A DNA stretch of 45,319 nt from UBA11889 sp046582115 (GTDB lineage: Bacteria; Pseudomonadota; Gammaproteobacteria; Pseudomonadales; Azotimanducaceae), in contig JAYGFA010000077.1 in the NCBI GenBank assembly GCA_046582115.1, positions 1 to 45,319 of the forward strand. The letters are read 5' to 3'. Both the position numbers and the translations under genes were made by a program. Below are positions 16,503-25,185 of this stretch, one piece after another. Within the stretch, counting starts at the first letter, position 1, and each line of letters opens with the position of its first letter. Below the pieces are notes generated by a model, which saw nothing but the letters and a program-made list of their open reading frames with translations, made no database searches and was not told the origin of the DNA.

Positions 16503-17115
16503 CTCGAACCTCATTCATGAACGCTTGCATTTTGTGTACATCCTTTGCGGGTCCGTCTCCTTTTTCGATTCCACTTGCTACGTCGACTGCCCAAGGATTC
16601 GTCCGCCGTATAGCCTGCACGACATTCGTCGCGTTCAATCCACCCGCTAGGATTATTCGCTGCGTAGCGCACTTGGGCCATAACGTCCAATCAAACGTTC
16701 TTCCGGTACCACCTCGCTCGTGGCCTTGGCAAGAATCAAGCATCAACGCCATAGAACGACGGTATTCGCAAGCAAACGTTTCGAAATCAAAGCCCTCAGT
16801 TACCGATGCCGCTTTCACGAACGGGATTTTAAACTGTTCGCAAAATTCCGCGGGTTCGCGGCCGTGAAACTGCAAATAATCCACCTTTAGTTCCTCAACG
16901 ACAGTCAAAACTTGTTCGACTTTCGGGTCCACGAAAACAGCCACCGTTTTCACCGCGCCGGCAATGCGGTGAACGATTGCATCGGCTGTGTTGAGCGAAA
17001 CTCGCCTCCGGCTATTGTCGTAGAAATTAAGACCAATCGCGCAGCACCCTATATCCACGGCATGGCTTGCGTCTTCCTCCGTCGTAATCCCGCAGAACTT
17101 TACTGCAACGCTCAT
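16489..17115 (-). CDS. trpF: Phosphoribosylanthranilate isomerase
   Basis: Amadori rearrangement step of tryptophan synthesis. 208 residues, TIM barrel. It begins with the conserved VKFCGITTEEDA (catalytic Cys8); ALMLDSCQG carries the catalytic Asp, and the phosphate site is in LAGGLNATNV and DVASGIEKGDG. ATG start at 17115. It lies between truA and trpB, as truA-trpF does in Pseudomonas. The other trp genes (trpE, G, D, C) are not in the window. Confidence 0.95.
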   Translation of the reverse strand: MSVAVKFCGITTEEDASHAVDIGCCAIGLNFYDNSRRRVSLNTADAIVHRIAGAVKTVAVFVDPKVEQVLTVVEELKVDYLQFHGREPAEFCEQFKIPFVKAASVTEGFDFETFACEYRRSMALMLDSCQGHERGGTGRTFDWTLWPKCATQRIILAGGLNATNVVQAIRRTNPWAVDVASGIEKGDGPAKDVHKMQAFMNEVRGVDG

Positions 17116-17140
17116 AGTTGAGCCGCCAAAAAAAAACGCG

Positions 17141-17944
17141 CTAGTCTACCACCTGCGGACCCAATATAACGGGACGGCGGACTTCAATGTGACGGGGAAA
17201 ATTGGGATACGAAACCTGAACCAGGTAGAGCCCCTGCGGTGGCGCGGTGGGAGGAGCGAGGGAGCGATTTCGAGCAGCGAGAAGGGTCTCGACATCGGAT
17301 GGATGGAGCATATTCGAACCTACATGCTCAAGCATCCCCGCGATGTTTCTAACCATGTGCATGAGGAACGCATTGGCAACCGTATCGATCACTACCATCG
17401 GCCCACTTCGACTCACGGTCAAGTTTTCAATACACCTATTGGGCGTTGATGCTTGGCATTGCGCGGCCCGGAACGTAGAAAAGTTATGTTCACCCAAAAG
17501 AACTTGGGCCGCCTCCTGCATCCGGTTCACATCCAAGATCTTGTTCCGCCAACACGCATAGTCTTTTCCTATTGCGGGGCGCGGATCGGTCTCGCCGTAT
17601 ACGTACATGTACCTTCGCCGCACCGCCGATCGTCTCGCGTTGAAATCGTCCGGCGCACGTTCCGCCCAAATAACTGCCACGTGGTCCCCGATGACAGAAT
17701 TCACGCCTTTAACCCATGCCGAAAGTGGTCTTTGGGGACCGATAAAACTAACCACCTGGTGTGTTGCATGGACGCCCGCGTCAGTGCGACCGGCGGCCGT
17801 CACTCGTATAGGTTCGTCGGCAACGTACCCCAGTGCTTTTTCGAGAACGCCCTGGACCGTTACTGGCCCGTGCTGCGCCTGAAATCCATGAAAGGCCGTC
17901 CCCACGTATTCGAGTCCTAGCGCAATGGTTTGCCTAGACACCAT
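17141..17944 (-). CDS. truA: tRNA pseudouridine(38-40) synthase TruA
   Basis: Converts U38-U40 in tRNA anticodon arms to pseudouridine. 267 residues. The catalytic Asp is in AAGRTDAGVHATHQV. The N-terminal ALGLEYVGTAFHGFQ and the C-terminal FLMHMVRNIAGML motifs are canonical. I start at the ATG at 17944, with AGGA about 10 nt upstream; the frame is open 22 codons further back but those residues do not belong to the family. fimV, which separates asd from truA in Pseudomonas, is absent here. Confidence 0.95.
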   Translation of the reverse strand: MVSRQTIALGLEYVGTAFHGFQAQHGPVTVQGVLEKALGYVADEPIRVTAAGRTDAGVHATHQVVSFIGPQRPLSAWVKGVNSVIGDHVAVIWAERAPDDFNARRSAVRRRYMYVYGETDPRPAIGKDYACWRNKILDVNRMQEAAQVLLGEHNFSTFRAAQCQASTPNRCIENLTVSRSGPMVVIDTVANAFLMHMVRNIAGMLEHVGSNMLHPSDVETLLAARNRSLAPPTAPPQGLYLVQVSYPNFPRHIEVRRPVILGPQVVD

Positions 17945-18040
17945 GGCTTTTATTTCCTCGAACCATATAAAACAAAACAACGATCCAGTGTCGAATCCAT
18001 GCCTACGCAATCTGCACAGGTGACCGCACCAGATTCGGTG

Positions 18041-19060
18041 TTAGACCAGTAGAGGTATCAAATCCTCGGCGATTTGCACGCTGTTAAGCGCGGCCCCTTT
18101 TCGAACGTTATCGGAAACGACCCAAAGGTTTAACCCGCAAGGATGCGAGAGGTCCTCACGAATACGACCGATAAACACCGAGTCCTTACCCGCAGCATCC
18201 AGCACTGCGGTCGGATATTCGTCGGTCGTCTCGCCGTCTACCACAACAATGCCATCGGTGTTGGACAATAAATCGCGTGCATCCGCTGCACTAATTGGAT
18301 CGCTTGTTTCGATGTGCAGAGCTTCTGAGTGTCCGTAAAAGACCGGGATCCGAACGCAGGTAGGATTGACCCGAATATTCTCGTCTTCAAATATTTTCTT
18401 GGTTTCCCAAACCATTTTCATTTCTTCTTGGGTATAGCCGTTGTCCTGAAATTCCCCAATCTGGGGGATTGCGTTGAAAGCGATTTGGACTGGATGAACA
18501 GCGGCTTCGACGTCGTTCCCATTCATCAGCTCTAACGTTTGAGCTGCGAGTTCGTTAATACCACCCGCGCCCGCGCCAGACACCGCCTGATAGGTCGCTA
18601 CATTAATCCGATCAATACCAACTGCATCGTAGATGGGCTTCAACGCGACAACCATTTGTATAGTGGAACAATTCGGGTTAGCCACAATGTGTCGCGCGAA
18701 TGCGTCCTGAATTCGATGGCCATTGACCTCGGGCACAACCAACGGCACGTCGTTCTCGTATCTGAACGCGGACGTATTGTCGACGACCATGGCCCCCGAG
18801 AGCACGGCCCGTTCGCCATGCTCTGCCGATACCGTTTCTCCCGATGAAAAAAAGGCAATCTGAGTATTCGAAAAGTCGAAATCGTCAAGCAACTGCACTC
18901 GAATCGATTTCCCCTGAAACTGAAGTCGTTTGCCAATGGATCGTTCACTTGCAAGCAACGCGAGTTCACCGACGGGAAAGTTACGTTCCTCGAGGATCTC
19001 TCGCATGGCCTCGCCCACAGCACCGGTAGCACCAGCAATGGCAACGTTGATTTCTTCCAT
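18041..19060 (-). CDS. asd: Aspartate-semialdehyde dehydrogenase
   Basis: Makes aspartate semialdehyde from aspartyl phosphate, the branch point to lysine, diaminopimelate, threonine and methionine. 339 residues from the ATG at 19060 (MEEINVAIAGATGAVG, the NADP loop). The catalytic cysteine is in NPNCSTIQM, and the catalytic His is in VFYGHSEALH. A TTG 11 codons upstream lies inside leuB and is less likely. It follows leuB by 13 bases. The leuCDB-asd order is the Pseudomonas one. Confidence 0.96.
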   Translation of the reverse strand: MEEINVAIAGATGAVGEAMREILEERNFPVGELALLASERSIGKRLQFQGKSIRVQLLDDFDFSNTQIAFFSSGETVSAEHGERAVLSGAMVVDNTSAFRYENDVPLVVPEVNGHRIQDAFARHIVANPNCSTIQMVVALKPIYDAVGIDRINVATYQAVSGAGAGGINELAAQTLELMNGNDVEAAVHPVQIAFNAIPQIGEFQDNGYTQEEMKMVWETKKIFEDENIRVNPTCVRIPVFYGHSEALHIETSDPISAADARDLLSNTDGIVVVDGETTDEYPTAVLDAAGKDSVFIGRIREDLSHPCGLNLWVVSDNVRKGAALNSVQIAEDLIPLLV

Positions 19061-19073
19061 TATCTGGGTCCAG

Positions 19074-20159
19074 TCATCCCTGTAGTAACCCAATAACCGC
19101 GTCCGCCATCTCGTCCGTACCCACCAACGTCAATTCAGCGGCCGCATCCGACGGCATAATGTCAGGCGTGCGGTAACGACATAGCACGTCAGCCACCGCC
19201 TGTTCCAGCCGATCTGCAATCTCTGCTTCAGCCAAGCTATACCGAAACATCATCGCACCCGAGAGAATAGTCGCCAGCGGATTGGCAATGTTCTGTCCGG
19301 CGATATCGGGTGCACTACCGTGAACGGGTTCAAAGAGTCCCTGTGCGCTGGCGTTGAGAGAAGCCGAGGGCAACATCCCTAGAGATCCTGTCAGCATTGC
19401 CGCGACATCGGAGAGAATATCGCCAAACATATTTCCGGTAACCATGACATCGAACTGACCAGGATGGCGAACAAGCTGCATCCCCGCGTTGTCAACATAC
19501 ATATGGGAAAGTTCCACATCGGGATAATCCACATGAACCTCGGTGACAACTTCGCGCCAGAGCTGTGTGACCTCAAGCACGTTGGCCTTGTCCACTGAGC
19601 AAAGGCGCCGACCTCTTTGGCGAGCAAGATCAAAAGCCGTTCTCGCAATACGGGCGATCTGATGTTCCTTGTATTCAAAAGTGTTATAGCCGCGGCGGCC
19701 GTCCTTGCCCCTTTCAATACCACGCGGCACGCCGAAATAGATCCCACCGGTCAGTTCGCGCACGATCATGATGTTGAGGTTCTTCACGAGCTCGGTTTTC
19801 AAAGACGACGCGTTCGCAAGGGACGGGAATGCCACCGCTGGGCGGAGGTTAGCGTATAGGTCCAAGGCCGCACGAATTTGCAGTAGGCCTCGTTCCGGTC
19901 GATCGTCCATTGCCAAATGATCCCACTTGGGACCACCCACCGATCCAAGAAGAATTGCATCCGATTGGCGGGCCGTATCAAGGGTTTCCTTCGGCAAGGG
20001 CCTACCGTATCGATCAATGGCAATACCGCCAATGTCCGCCGTAGCAAAGTCAAGTTCCGCGTGTCCCTGAGCGGCCGCTTCCATGACGCGCATCACATGC
20101 GGCATCACTTCCGCACCAATACCGTCGCCAGGGAGTATAAGAATGTTATGTTTCGTCAT
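19074..20159 (-). CDS. leuB: 3-isopropylmalate dehydrogenase
   Basis: Oxidative decarboxylation step of leucine synthesis, NAD-dependent. 361 residues from the ATG at 20159 (MTKHNILILPGDGIG). The family signature is seen in NMFGDILSDVAAMLTGSLGMLPSASL; substrate-binding arginines lie in NLRPAV and the VRELTGGIYFG loop. The start lies 14 bases inside the leuD end, so they are coupled. A longer frame upstream was rejected because it is leuD sequence in another frame. Confidence 0.96.
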   Translation of the reverse strand: MTKHNILILPGDGIGAEVMPHVMRVMEAAAQGHAELDFATADIGGIAIDRYGRPLPKETLDTARQSDAILLGSVGGPKWDHLAMDDRPERGLLQIRAALDLYANLRPAVAFPSLANASSLKTELVKNLNIMIVRELTGGIYFGVPRGIERGKDGRRGYNTFEYKEHQIARIARTAFDLARQRGRRLCSVDKANVLEVTQLWREVVTEVHVDYPDVELSHMYVDNAGMQLVRHPGQFDVMVTGNMFGDILSDVAAMLTGSLGMLPSASLNASAQGLFEPVHGSAPDIAGQNIANPLATILSGAMMFRYSLAEAEIADRLEQAVADVLCRYRTPDIMPSDAAAELTLVGTDEMADAVIGLLQG

Positions 20160-20799
20160 GGCTGAAAATCCACGGCATGGCCTCGCGATGCCGAACTTCG
20201 AATTCACGGATCTCATCTGAATAGACGAATGTCATGCCAATGTCATCGAGCCCCAGCAACAGAGGTTCTTTCCGCCCCGGGTCTATCTCAAAGGGAATAT
20301 CGTCCACGGTTTCGATACAGAGCCGCTGAGCTTCGAGATTGACCTCGACCTCTAGTGCCCGTGGACCTGTCGCTAACCCGAATAAATAGTCAATGTTTTG
20401 TTCTTTTAAAACAATAGGTAATAAACCATTTTTAAAACAATTGTTGTAGAAAATATCAGCATAACTCGGCGCAATAACGCATCGGATGCCAAACTCAAGT
20501 AACGCCCATACCGCGTGTTCTCGGCTAGAACCGCACCCAAAATTTTGCCTGCCCAATAGGATGCTCACCCCCTGATACCGAGGATCGTTAAGAATAAATT
20601 CCCTATTAATTTTCCGTTCATTGGGGTTCTTGCCAATCTCGCCTTCGTCGATAAAGCGCCAGGCATCGAACAAATTCTCGCCATAACCGGTCCGCTTAAT
20701 GGATTTGAGGAATTGCTTGGGAATGATTTGGTCGGTGTCCACATTTGCCCGGTCAAGTGGAACCACGAATCCCCGATGCACGTTAAAAGGATCTATCAC
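20146..20799 (-). CDS. leuD: 3-isopropylmalate dehydratase, small subunit
   Basis: Swivelling-domain partner of LeuC. 217 residues. FVVPLDRANVDTDQIIPKQFLKSIKRTGYG and FGCGSSREHAVWALLEFG are canonical. I choose the GTG at 20799, which overlaps the leuC stop (GTGA) and puts the start a few residues before the conserved core; the frame is open another 65 codons upstream but that is leuC sequence in another frame. Two internal stretches (about 20385-20480 and 20580-20625) are much richer in A and T than the neighbouring genes, with leucine written as TTA. Confidence 0.95.
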   Translation of the reverse strand: MIDPFNVHRGFVVPLDRANVDTDQIIPKQFLKSIKRTGYGENLFDAWRFIDEGEIGKNPNERKINREFILNDPRYQGVSILLGRQNFGCGSSREHAVWALLEFGIRCVIAPSYADIFYNNCFKNGLLPIVLKEQNIDYLFGLATGPRALEVEVNLEAQRLCIETVDDIPFEIDPGRKEPLLLGLDDIGMTFVYSDEIREFEVRHREAMPWIFSHDET

Positions 20800-22208
20800 A
20801 TCAATTCTCGTGGGTCCGCAAAATGACCCGCTACGGCACTTACTACAGCCGTCGCTGGACTCACCAAGTGCGTGCGTCCCAGGTGACCCTGTCGCCCTTC
20901 GAAATTTCGGTTCGAAGTCGATGCAGCGCGCTCTTCCGGATACAAACGATCCGCGTTCATCGCCAAACACATTGAACATCCAGGATCGCGCCATTCAAAA
21001 CCTGCATCCAAGAAGATTTTGTCTAGACCCTCCTGCTCGGCCTCGGCCTTAACCAGCCCTGATCCTGGTACTACGATGGCAGACTTCAACGTAGGTGACA
21101 CTTTCCTTCCTCTCACGAGATCCGCCGCTACCCGAAGATCTTCGATACGTGAATTCGTGCAAGAACCAATAAAGACACGGTCGAGGCGGAGTTCCGTCAT
21201 CGGCATACCAGGTTCCAAGCCCATATACTCAAGCGCCCTAACTGCCGTTTCCTCTTTCGCAGGATCATCAAAGGTGTCCGGCGCAGGTACGACGTCATCG
21301 ATATCAACGACAAGTTCTGGGTTGGTTCCCCAAGATACCTGTGGTTTCAGTACGTCAGCGTCCAATTCGGCACTTAGATCAAACTCAGCATCCGGGTCCG
21401 ACATCAATCCACTCCAATACCGTTCCGCCTTTTCAAGAAGCTCTCCTGCTGGAGCAAACGGACGACCTTCAAGGTAATCCAGAGTCACGTCATCAACCGC
21501 CACTAACCCTGCGCGCGCTCCCGCTTCAATTGACATATTGCATACGGTCATCCGTCCTTCCATCGACAACGACCGGATTGCCGTACCGGCATATTCGATC
21601 GTATGGCCTGTCGCTCCGGCGGTTCCCAACGCCCTAATAATCGCGAGCACAATGTCTTTCGCATACACGCCCTGTTGCAAGCTACCTGTTACTTCCACAC
21701 GCATATTCTGAGACTTCGTTTGAACCAAACACTGAGTGGCGAGCACGTGTTCGACTTCCGAAGTGCCAATGCCAATCGCAAGTGCCGCGAAGGCGCCATG
21801 GGTGGACGTGTGCGAATCACCACACACAATTGTTGTCCCAGGTAAGGTGACTCCTTGTTCTGGACCAATCACGTGGACGATGCCTTGTCGCCGATCGGTC
21901 ATATCAAACTGTCGAATTCCAAAATCGTTACAGTTTCGATCCAGTGCAATGACCTGTTCTCGGGAGATCGGATCCTCGATTCCCTTGATCCCTGCCGCTC
22001 GATTCTGCGTCGGCACATTGTGATCTGGGGTGGCAAGGTTAGCGCCCAGTCGCCACGGTGTCCTTCCCGTCAGCCGTAATCCTTCAAACGCTTGCGGGGA
22101 AGTTACTTCGTGCAACAAATGTTGGTCGATATACAAAATCGTCGTGCCATCTGACCTTTGTCCGACGACGTGCGCGTCCCATATTTTGTCGTAGAGGGTT
22201 TTAGTCAT
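20796..22208 (-). CDS. leuC: 3-isopropylmalate dehydratase, large subunit
   Basis: Aconitase-family enzyme with a 4Fe-4S cluster that isomerises 2- to 3-isopropylmalate. 470 residues. Cluster cysteines lie in FIGSCTNSR and DPGCSMCLAMN; VCGDSHTSTHGAFAALA is the other signature. It is the first leu gene, followed by leuD (4-base overlap) and leuB. leuA is not in the window. ATG start at 22208. Confidence 0.97.
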   Translation of the reverse strand: MTKTLYDKIWDAHVVGQRSDGTTILYIDQHLLHEVTSPQAFEGLRLTGRTPWRLGANLATPDHNVPTQNRAAGIKGIEDPISREQVIALDRNCNDFGIRQFDMTDRRQGIVHVIGPEQGVTLPGTTIVCGDSHTSTHGAFAALAIGIGTSEVEHVLATQCLVQTKSQNMRVEVTGSLQQGVYAKDIVLAIIRALGTAGATGHTIEYAGTAIRSLSMEGRMTVCNMSIEAGARAGLVAVDDVTLDYLEGRPFAPAGELLEKAERYWSGLMSDPDAEFDLSAELDADVLKPQVSWGTNPELVVDIDDVVPAPDTFDDPAKEETAVRALEYMGLEPGMPMTELRLDRVFIGSCTNSRIEDLRVAADLVRGRKVSPTLKSAIVVPGSGLVKAEAEQEGLDKIFLDAGFEWRDPGCSMCLAMNADRLYPEERAASTSNRNFEGRQGHLGRTHLVSPATAVVSAVAGHFADPRELM

Positions 22209-22319
22209 TTTGCCGCTCTAATCAACGACCGAGCATCCTAGTAATTCGAAAAAGGGATAAAACATTCTACATAACCGGGACACGTGTCGGGGGCCTCGTC
22301 AACGCGTAATTCAACAAGA
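22209..22319 (-). promoter_or_regulatory. Gap upstream of leuC with a 10-bp palindrome
   Basis: A 111-bp gap between aroC and leuC, one of the longest inside the 29.5-kb co-directional stretch, so it is a likely site for a leu promoter. It contains the perfect palindrome GACACGTGTC (22279-22288), about 70 bases before the start. I see no leucine-rich leader peptide and no clear -35/-10 pair. Confidence 0.35.
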
Positions 22320-23390
22320 TTACCGCGTTACGTCCGCATTCTGCGCTCGATCTCGAAGCGCGTGGTCCATGAGCACGAGTGCGACCATCGCCTCGGCGAT
22401 CGGCGTCGCTCGAATGCCAACACATGGGTCGTGGCGTCCAGTAGTTACCACTTCCACTTCGTTTCCCGCGCGATCAACGCTCTTACCAGGCTGGGTCAGA
22501 CTCGATGTGGGTTTCAATGCAATGCTAACAACGATGTCCTGTCCCGACGATATGCCGCCAAGAATTCCACCGGCGTTATTGGAAAGGAAGCCCGACTTAT
22601 CCATCTCATCTCGGTGTTGACTGCCATGTTGTTGAATGACACCGAAGCCCGCGCCGAATTCGACGCCTTTAACGGCATTGATACTCACGAGCGCCGCCGC
22701 CAAATCAGCATCCAATTTGTCGAACACTGGCTCGCCCAAGCCCACCGGCATATTGCTTGCCATCACATTGACTCTCGCGCCGATGGAATCACCGTCGAGC
22801 CGAAGTTGTTCAATCAATTCGGCAATGGCGTCGATCACTTCGGGATCCGGGCAGAAAAACGGGTTCTCGTGGACCGTATCTAACGATTTTACTTCGGGCC
22901 GTATGGGGCCGATCTCTGCAAGGTAACCGCGTATCTCGGTGCCATAGGTCAAACCGAGGTATTTCTTTGCAATCCCAGCAGCCGCAACTCGCATCGCAGT
23001 TTCCCGCGCGGACGCTCGGCCTCCGCCACGGTAATCCCGGTGGCCATATTTTCGGTCATAGGTGAAATCTGCATGGGCAGGACGGTATAGGTCTTTGACC
23101 TTTCCGTAATCTCTCGAACGTTGACCCGTATTTTCGATCACAAGTCCGATTGGAGTACCCGTAGTTTTACCTTCAAAAACGCCCGAAAGTATCTTTACTT
23201 GATCGTCTTCCTGACGCTGCGTCGTGTATTTGGACTGGCCCGGGCGTCTCCGATCCAAGTCCCCTTGCAAATCCTCCTCACTGATTTCAAGACCGGGCGG
23301 ACAGCCATCGACCACCGCGCCCATCGCAAGTCCGTGACTTTCGCCAAAGGTCGTAACCGTAAAAGTCTGTCCAAACGTATTGCCAGCCAT
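22320..23390 (-). CDS. aroC: Chorismate synthase
   Basis: Last step of the shikimate pathway, needs reduced FMN. 356 residues. The signatures GESHGLAMGAVVDGCPPG near the N-terminus, YRGGGRASARETAMRVAAG-like, and DPCVGIRATPIAEAMVALV near the C-terminus are all canonical. ATG start at 23390, 9 bases after prmB. The prmB-aroC pair is conserved in gammaproteobacteria. Confidence 0.97.
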   Translation of the reverse strand: MAGNTFGQTFTVTTFGESHGLAMGAVVDGCPPGLEISEEDLQGDLDRRRPGQSKYTTQRQEDDQVKILSGVFEGKTTGTPIGLVIENTGQRSRDYGKVKDLYRPAHADFTYDRKYGHRDYRGGGRASARETAMRVAAAGIAKKYLGLTYGTEIRGYLAEIGPIRPEVKSLDTVHENPFFCPDPEVIDAIAELIEQLRLDGDSIGARVNVMASNMPVGLGEPVFDKLDADLAAALVSINAVKGVEFGAGFGVIQQHGSQHRDEMDKSGFLSNNAGGILGGISSGQDIVVSIALKPTSSLTQPGKSVDRAGNEVEVVTTGRHDPCVGIRATPIAEAMVALVLMDHALRDRAQNADVTR

Positions 23391-23399
23391 CCCATCAGC

Positions 23400-24287
23400 T
23401 TACCGCAAGAACGTTTCCGCGTCGGCCACGAAAACACCGAAACCCCCGTCCTCCTGTCGCACGGAGGTCTCGAGTACCGGCCAAAATATGTCGTACGCTG
23501 GAAACACACGTAAAAAGTTTGCCGTTGCACTGCCCGTTTCGCCAACCAAGATGCCTTTAGGCGTCATCCAGTCGCCGATCTCCATCAGTATGGATCGCCA
23601 ACATTCAAGGCCATCGTGACCTGCGGCGAGACCTGCTCGTGGCTCATACGTGTACTCGTCTGGCAGTCGTTCTAATTCGTCAACTGAAACGTAGGGAGGA
23701 TTGGCAATGATGACGTCGTACTCGTTAGGTTCTAGTTGATCAAATAAATCCGATTGCACAATCTCAACCGTGTCCGACACGCCATGCCGCAAAATATTCG
23801 ATTTCGCCGATAACAACGCGCGCTCATCAATATCGATCAACGTGACCAACGCCTCGGGAAATGCCAACGCTGACATCACCCCAAGACAACCCGTCCCGCA
23901 ACAGAGGTCTAAAATGCGATCAGGAGGCTCTCGCAACCACGGCTGTAGTTTAGTCTCGACGATTTCGCCGATTGGCGAGCGCGGTATCATTACGCCAGGA
24001 TCAACGTCGAACCATCGATTAAAGTACCAAGCCAACCCAGTCAGGTAGGCTACTGGCACCCGATCGCTGAGACGACGAGACAAACGATCTTCCACACACC
24101 GCTCAAACACGTCGTTGATTGAGTCGCTGGTCTGTTGCTCCAGGAGGCCGTGTACCAACACCCACGCCTCCGTGAGCGCGCCATTGGATCCGTGGCCGTA
24201 ATAGATATCCGAAGAATGTTCTAACCGACTGGCAACATCCCGCACCAACGCTTCCACCGCAGCAGGACTTCGAAATCCCTTACTCAC
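23400..24287 (-). CDS. prmB: Ribosomal protein L3 glutamine methyltransferase PrmB
   Basis: SAM-dependent methylation of a glutamine of L3 during 50S assembly. 295 residues. The SAM site is DLCCGTGCLGV, and the glutamine-binding NPPY motif is in IIANPPYV. The text after it, LPDEYTYEPRAGLAAGHDGLE, is the PrmB rather than the PrmC version, and the aroC neighbour agrees. GTG start at 24287, overlapping the upstream DUF4892 gene by 8 bases. Confidence 0.93.
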   Translation of the reverse strand: MSKGFRSPAAVEALVRDVASRLEHSSDIYYGHGSNGALTEAWVLVHGLLEQQTSDSINDVFERCVEDRLSRRLSDRVPVAYLTGLAWYFNRWFDVDPGVMIPRSPIGEIVETKLQPWLREPPDRILDLCCGTGCLGVMSALAFPEALVTLIDIDERALLSAKSNILRHGVSDTVEIVQSDLFDQLEPNEYDVIIANPPYVSVDELERLPDEYTYEPRAGLAAGHDGLECWRSILMEIGDWMTPKGILVGETGSATANFLRVFPAYDIFWPVLETSVRQEDGGFGVFVADAETFLR

Positions 24288-25185
24288 CTCGGAGGCGGCT
24301 TGGAAGCACCAGTTCTAATCTTGAGTGGTTTGCTTCTCGTGTCGGCGATAACGGGCCGACGCCAAACGGTACCGTTGCCACCCCGCTAACTTTCGTAATA
24401 CGTTCCGCGACTGATTTGGCGCACTCCTCGGACCGTTGAAGAAGATCGTCGACTTCCGAAGACCCATGTAGATGACAAACCACATAGATTTGTTGTCCAA
24501 CAAAACTGGTTAACGATTCTGCCAGCAACTCCAATTTGTCGAGCTGGCTGGCGTCCAGCATGCCTAGTTGGTTTGGAACAACCTCCTCGATGCGGATAAA
24601 TCCGCTCTTTGCCAGCCGCTCAGCAAAATTGCGATTCCCGTCAAAGTTGACGCCGAAGCTTGTTACGACCTGCTCAACGTGGACGTATATGCGTTTGTTC
24701 CCGCGCTCAACGAGATAAACCGCGACCAACATTTGCTTTCCATCCACCTTGAATGTCGCCGCAAGGTAATGCTGATTCCTGTTTGGTGCAGCCAAGAGAC
24801 GTATACCAAAGACGTCGTTAGCCCAAATTGAAGCACGGCCGCACGCGGGACCGCGGCACTGGAAAAGAACCTTAGCAGCGATCCGACTCATTTGCTTTTC
24901 GTAGTAATCGAGGACCTCGGCCAACCTAAAACCAGGAGGTATCTGGTAGGTGACGCGAGTTTTCTCACCTTCAACACGTACTGCATCTTCGAAACGTACC
25001 TCCTGACCCATCTTGTCAACGGGACCAATGATGAATTCGTGCGGTCGGGATTCTTCGATTGTTTCGAATCCGACAATCCACGACCGGGGAAAGCGACTTA
25101 TTGACGCAACATCGGAAGATTCCGGTATATCCACATTCGCCCACGTGGGAACGGCTAAAGAAACGATGATCGGCCACAATTTCAA
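24280..25185 (-). CDS. DUF4892 domain protein, exported
   Basis: Function unknown. A clear signal peptide (KLWPIIVSLAVPTWA, then NVD) sends it across the inner membrane. The features I associate with DUF4892 are SRFPRSWIVGFE near the N-terminus and FQCRGPACGRASIWANDVFG in the middle, with a C-terminal part reminiscent of OmpA-like domains (SEECAKSVAERI, GVGPLSP, SRLELVLPS). I start at the TTG at 25185: it overlaps the gpsA stop as TTGA, has GGGGGA 7 nt upstream and gives a compact signal peptide; a TTG five codons earlier is the alternative. 301 residues. It sits between gpsA and prmB without gaps. Confidence 0.8.
   Translation of the reverse strand: MKLWPIIVSLAVPTWANVDIPESSDVASISRFPRSWIVGFETIEESRPHEFIIGPVDKMGQEVRFEDAVRVEGEKTRVTYQIPPGFRLAEVLDYYEKQMSRIAAKVLFQCRGPACGRASIWANDVFGIRLLAAPNRNQHYLAATFKVDGKQMLVAVYLVERGNKRIYVHVEQVVTSFGVNFDGNRNFAERLAKSGFIRIEEVVPNQLGMLDASQLDKLELLAESLTSFVGQQIYVVCHLHGSSEVDDLLQRSEECAKSVAERITKVSGVATVPFGVGPLSPTREANHSRLELVLPSRLRGE

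Noticed and set aside
20800..20994. LeuD extended 65 codons upstream, or a LeuC-LeuD fusion
   Set aside because: The stretch is leuC coding sequence in another frame. Both proteins are complete with a 4-base overlap, so no fusion or frameshift is needed.
22209..22400. Leucine attenuator or leader peptide upstream of leuC
   Set aside because: No short frame with a run of leucine codons and no terminator-type hairpin could be found.
23400..24287. PrmC (release factor methyltransferase) as the identity of this methyltransferase
   Set aside because: The LPxEYxxEP segment after NPPY and the aroC neighbour fit PrmB; prmC normally lies next to prfA.
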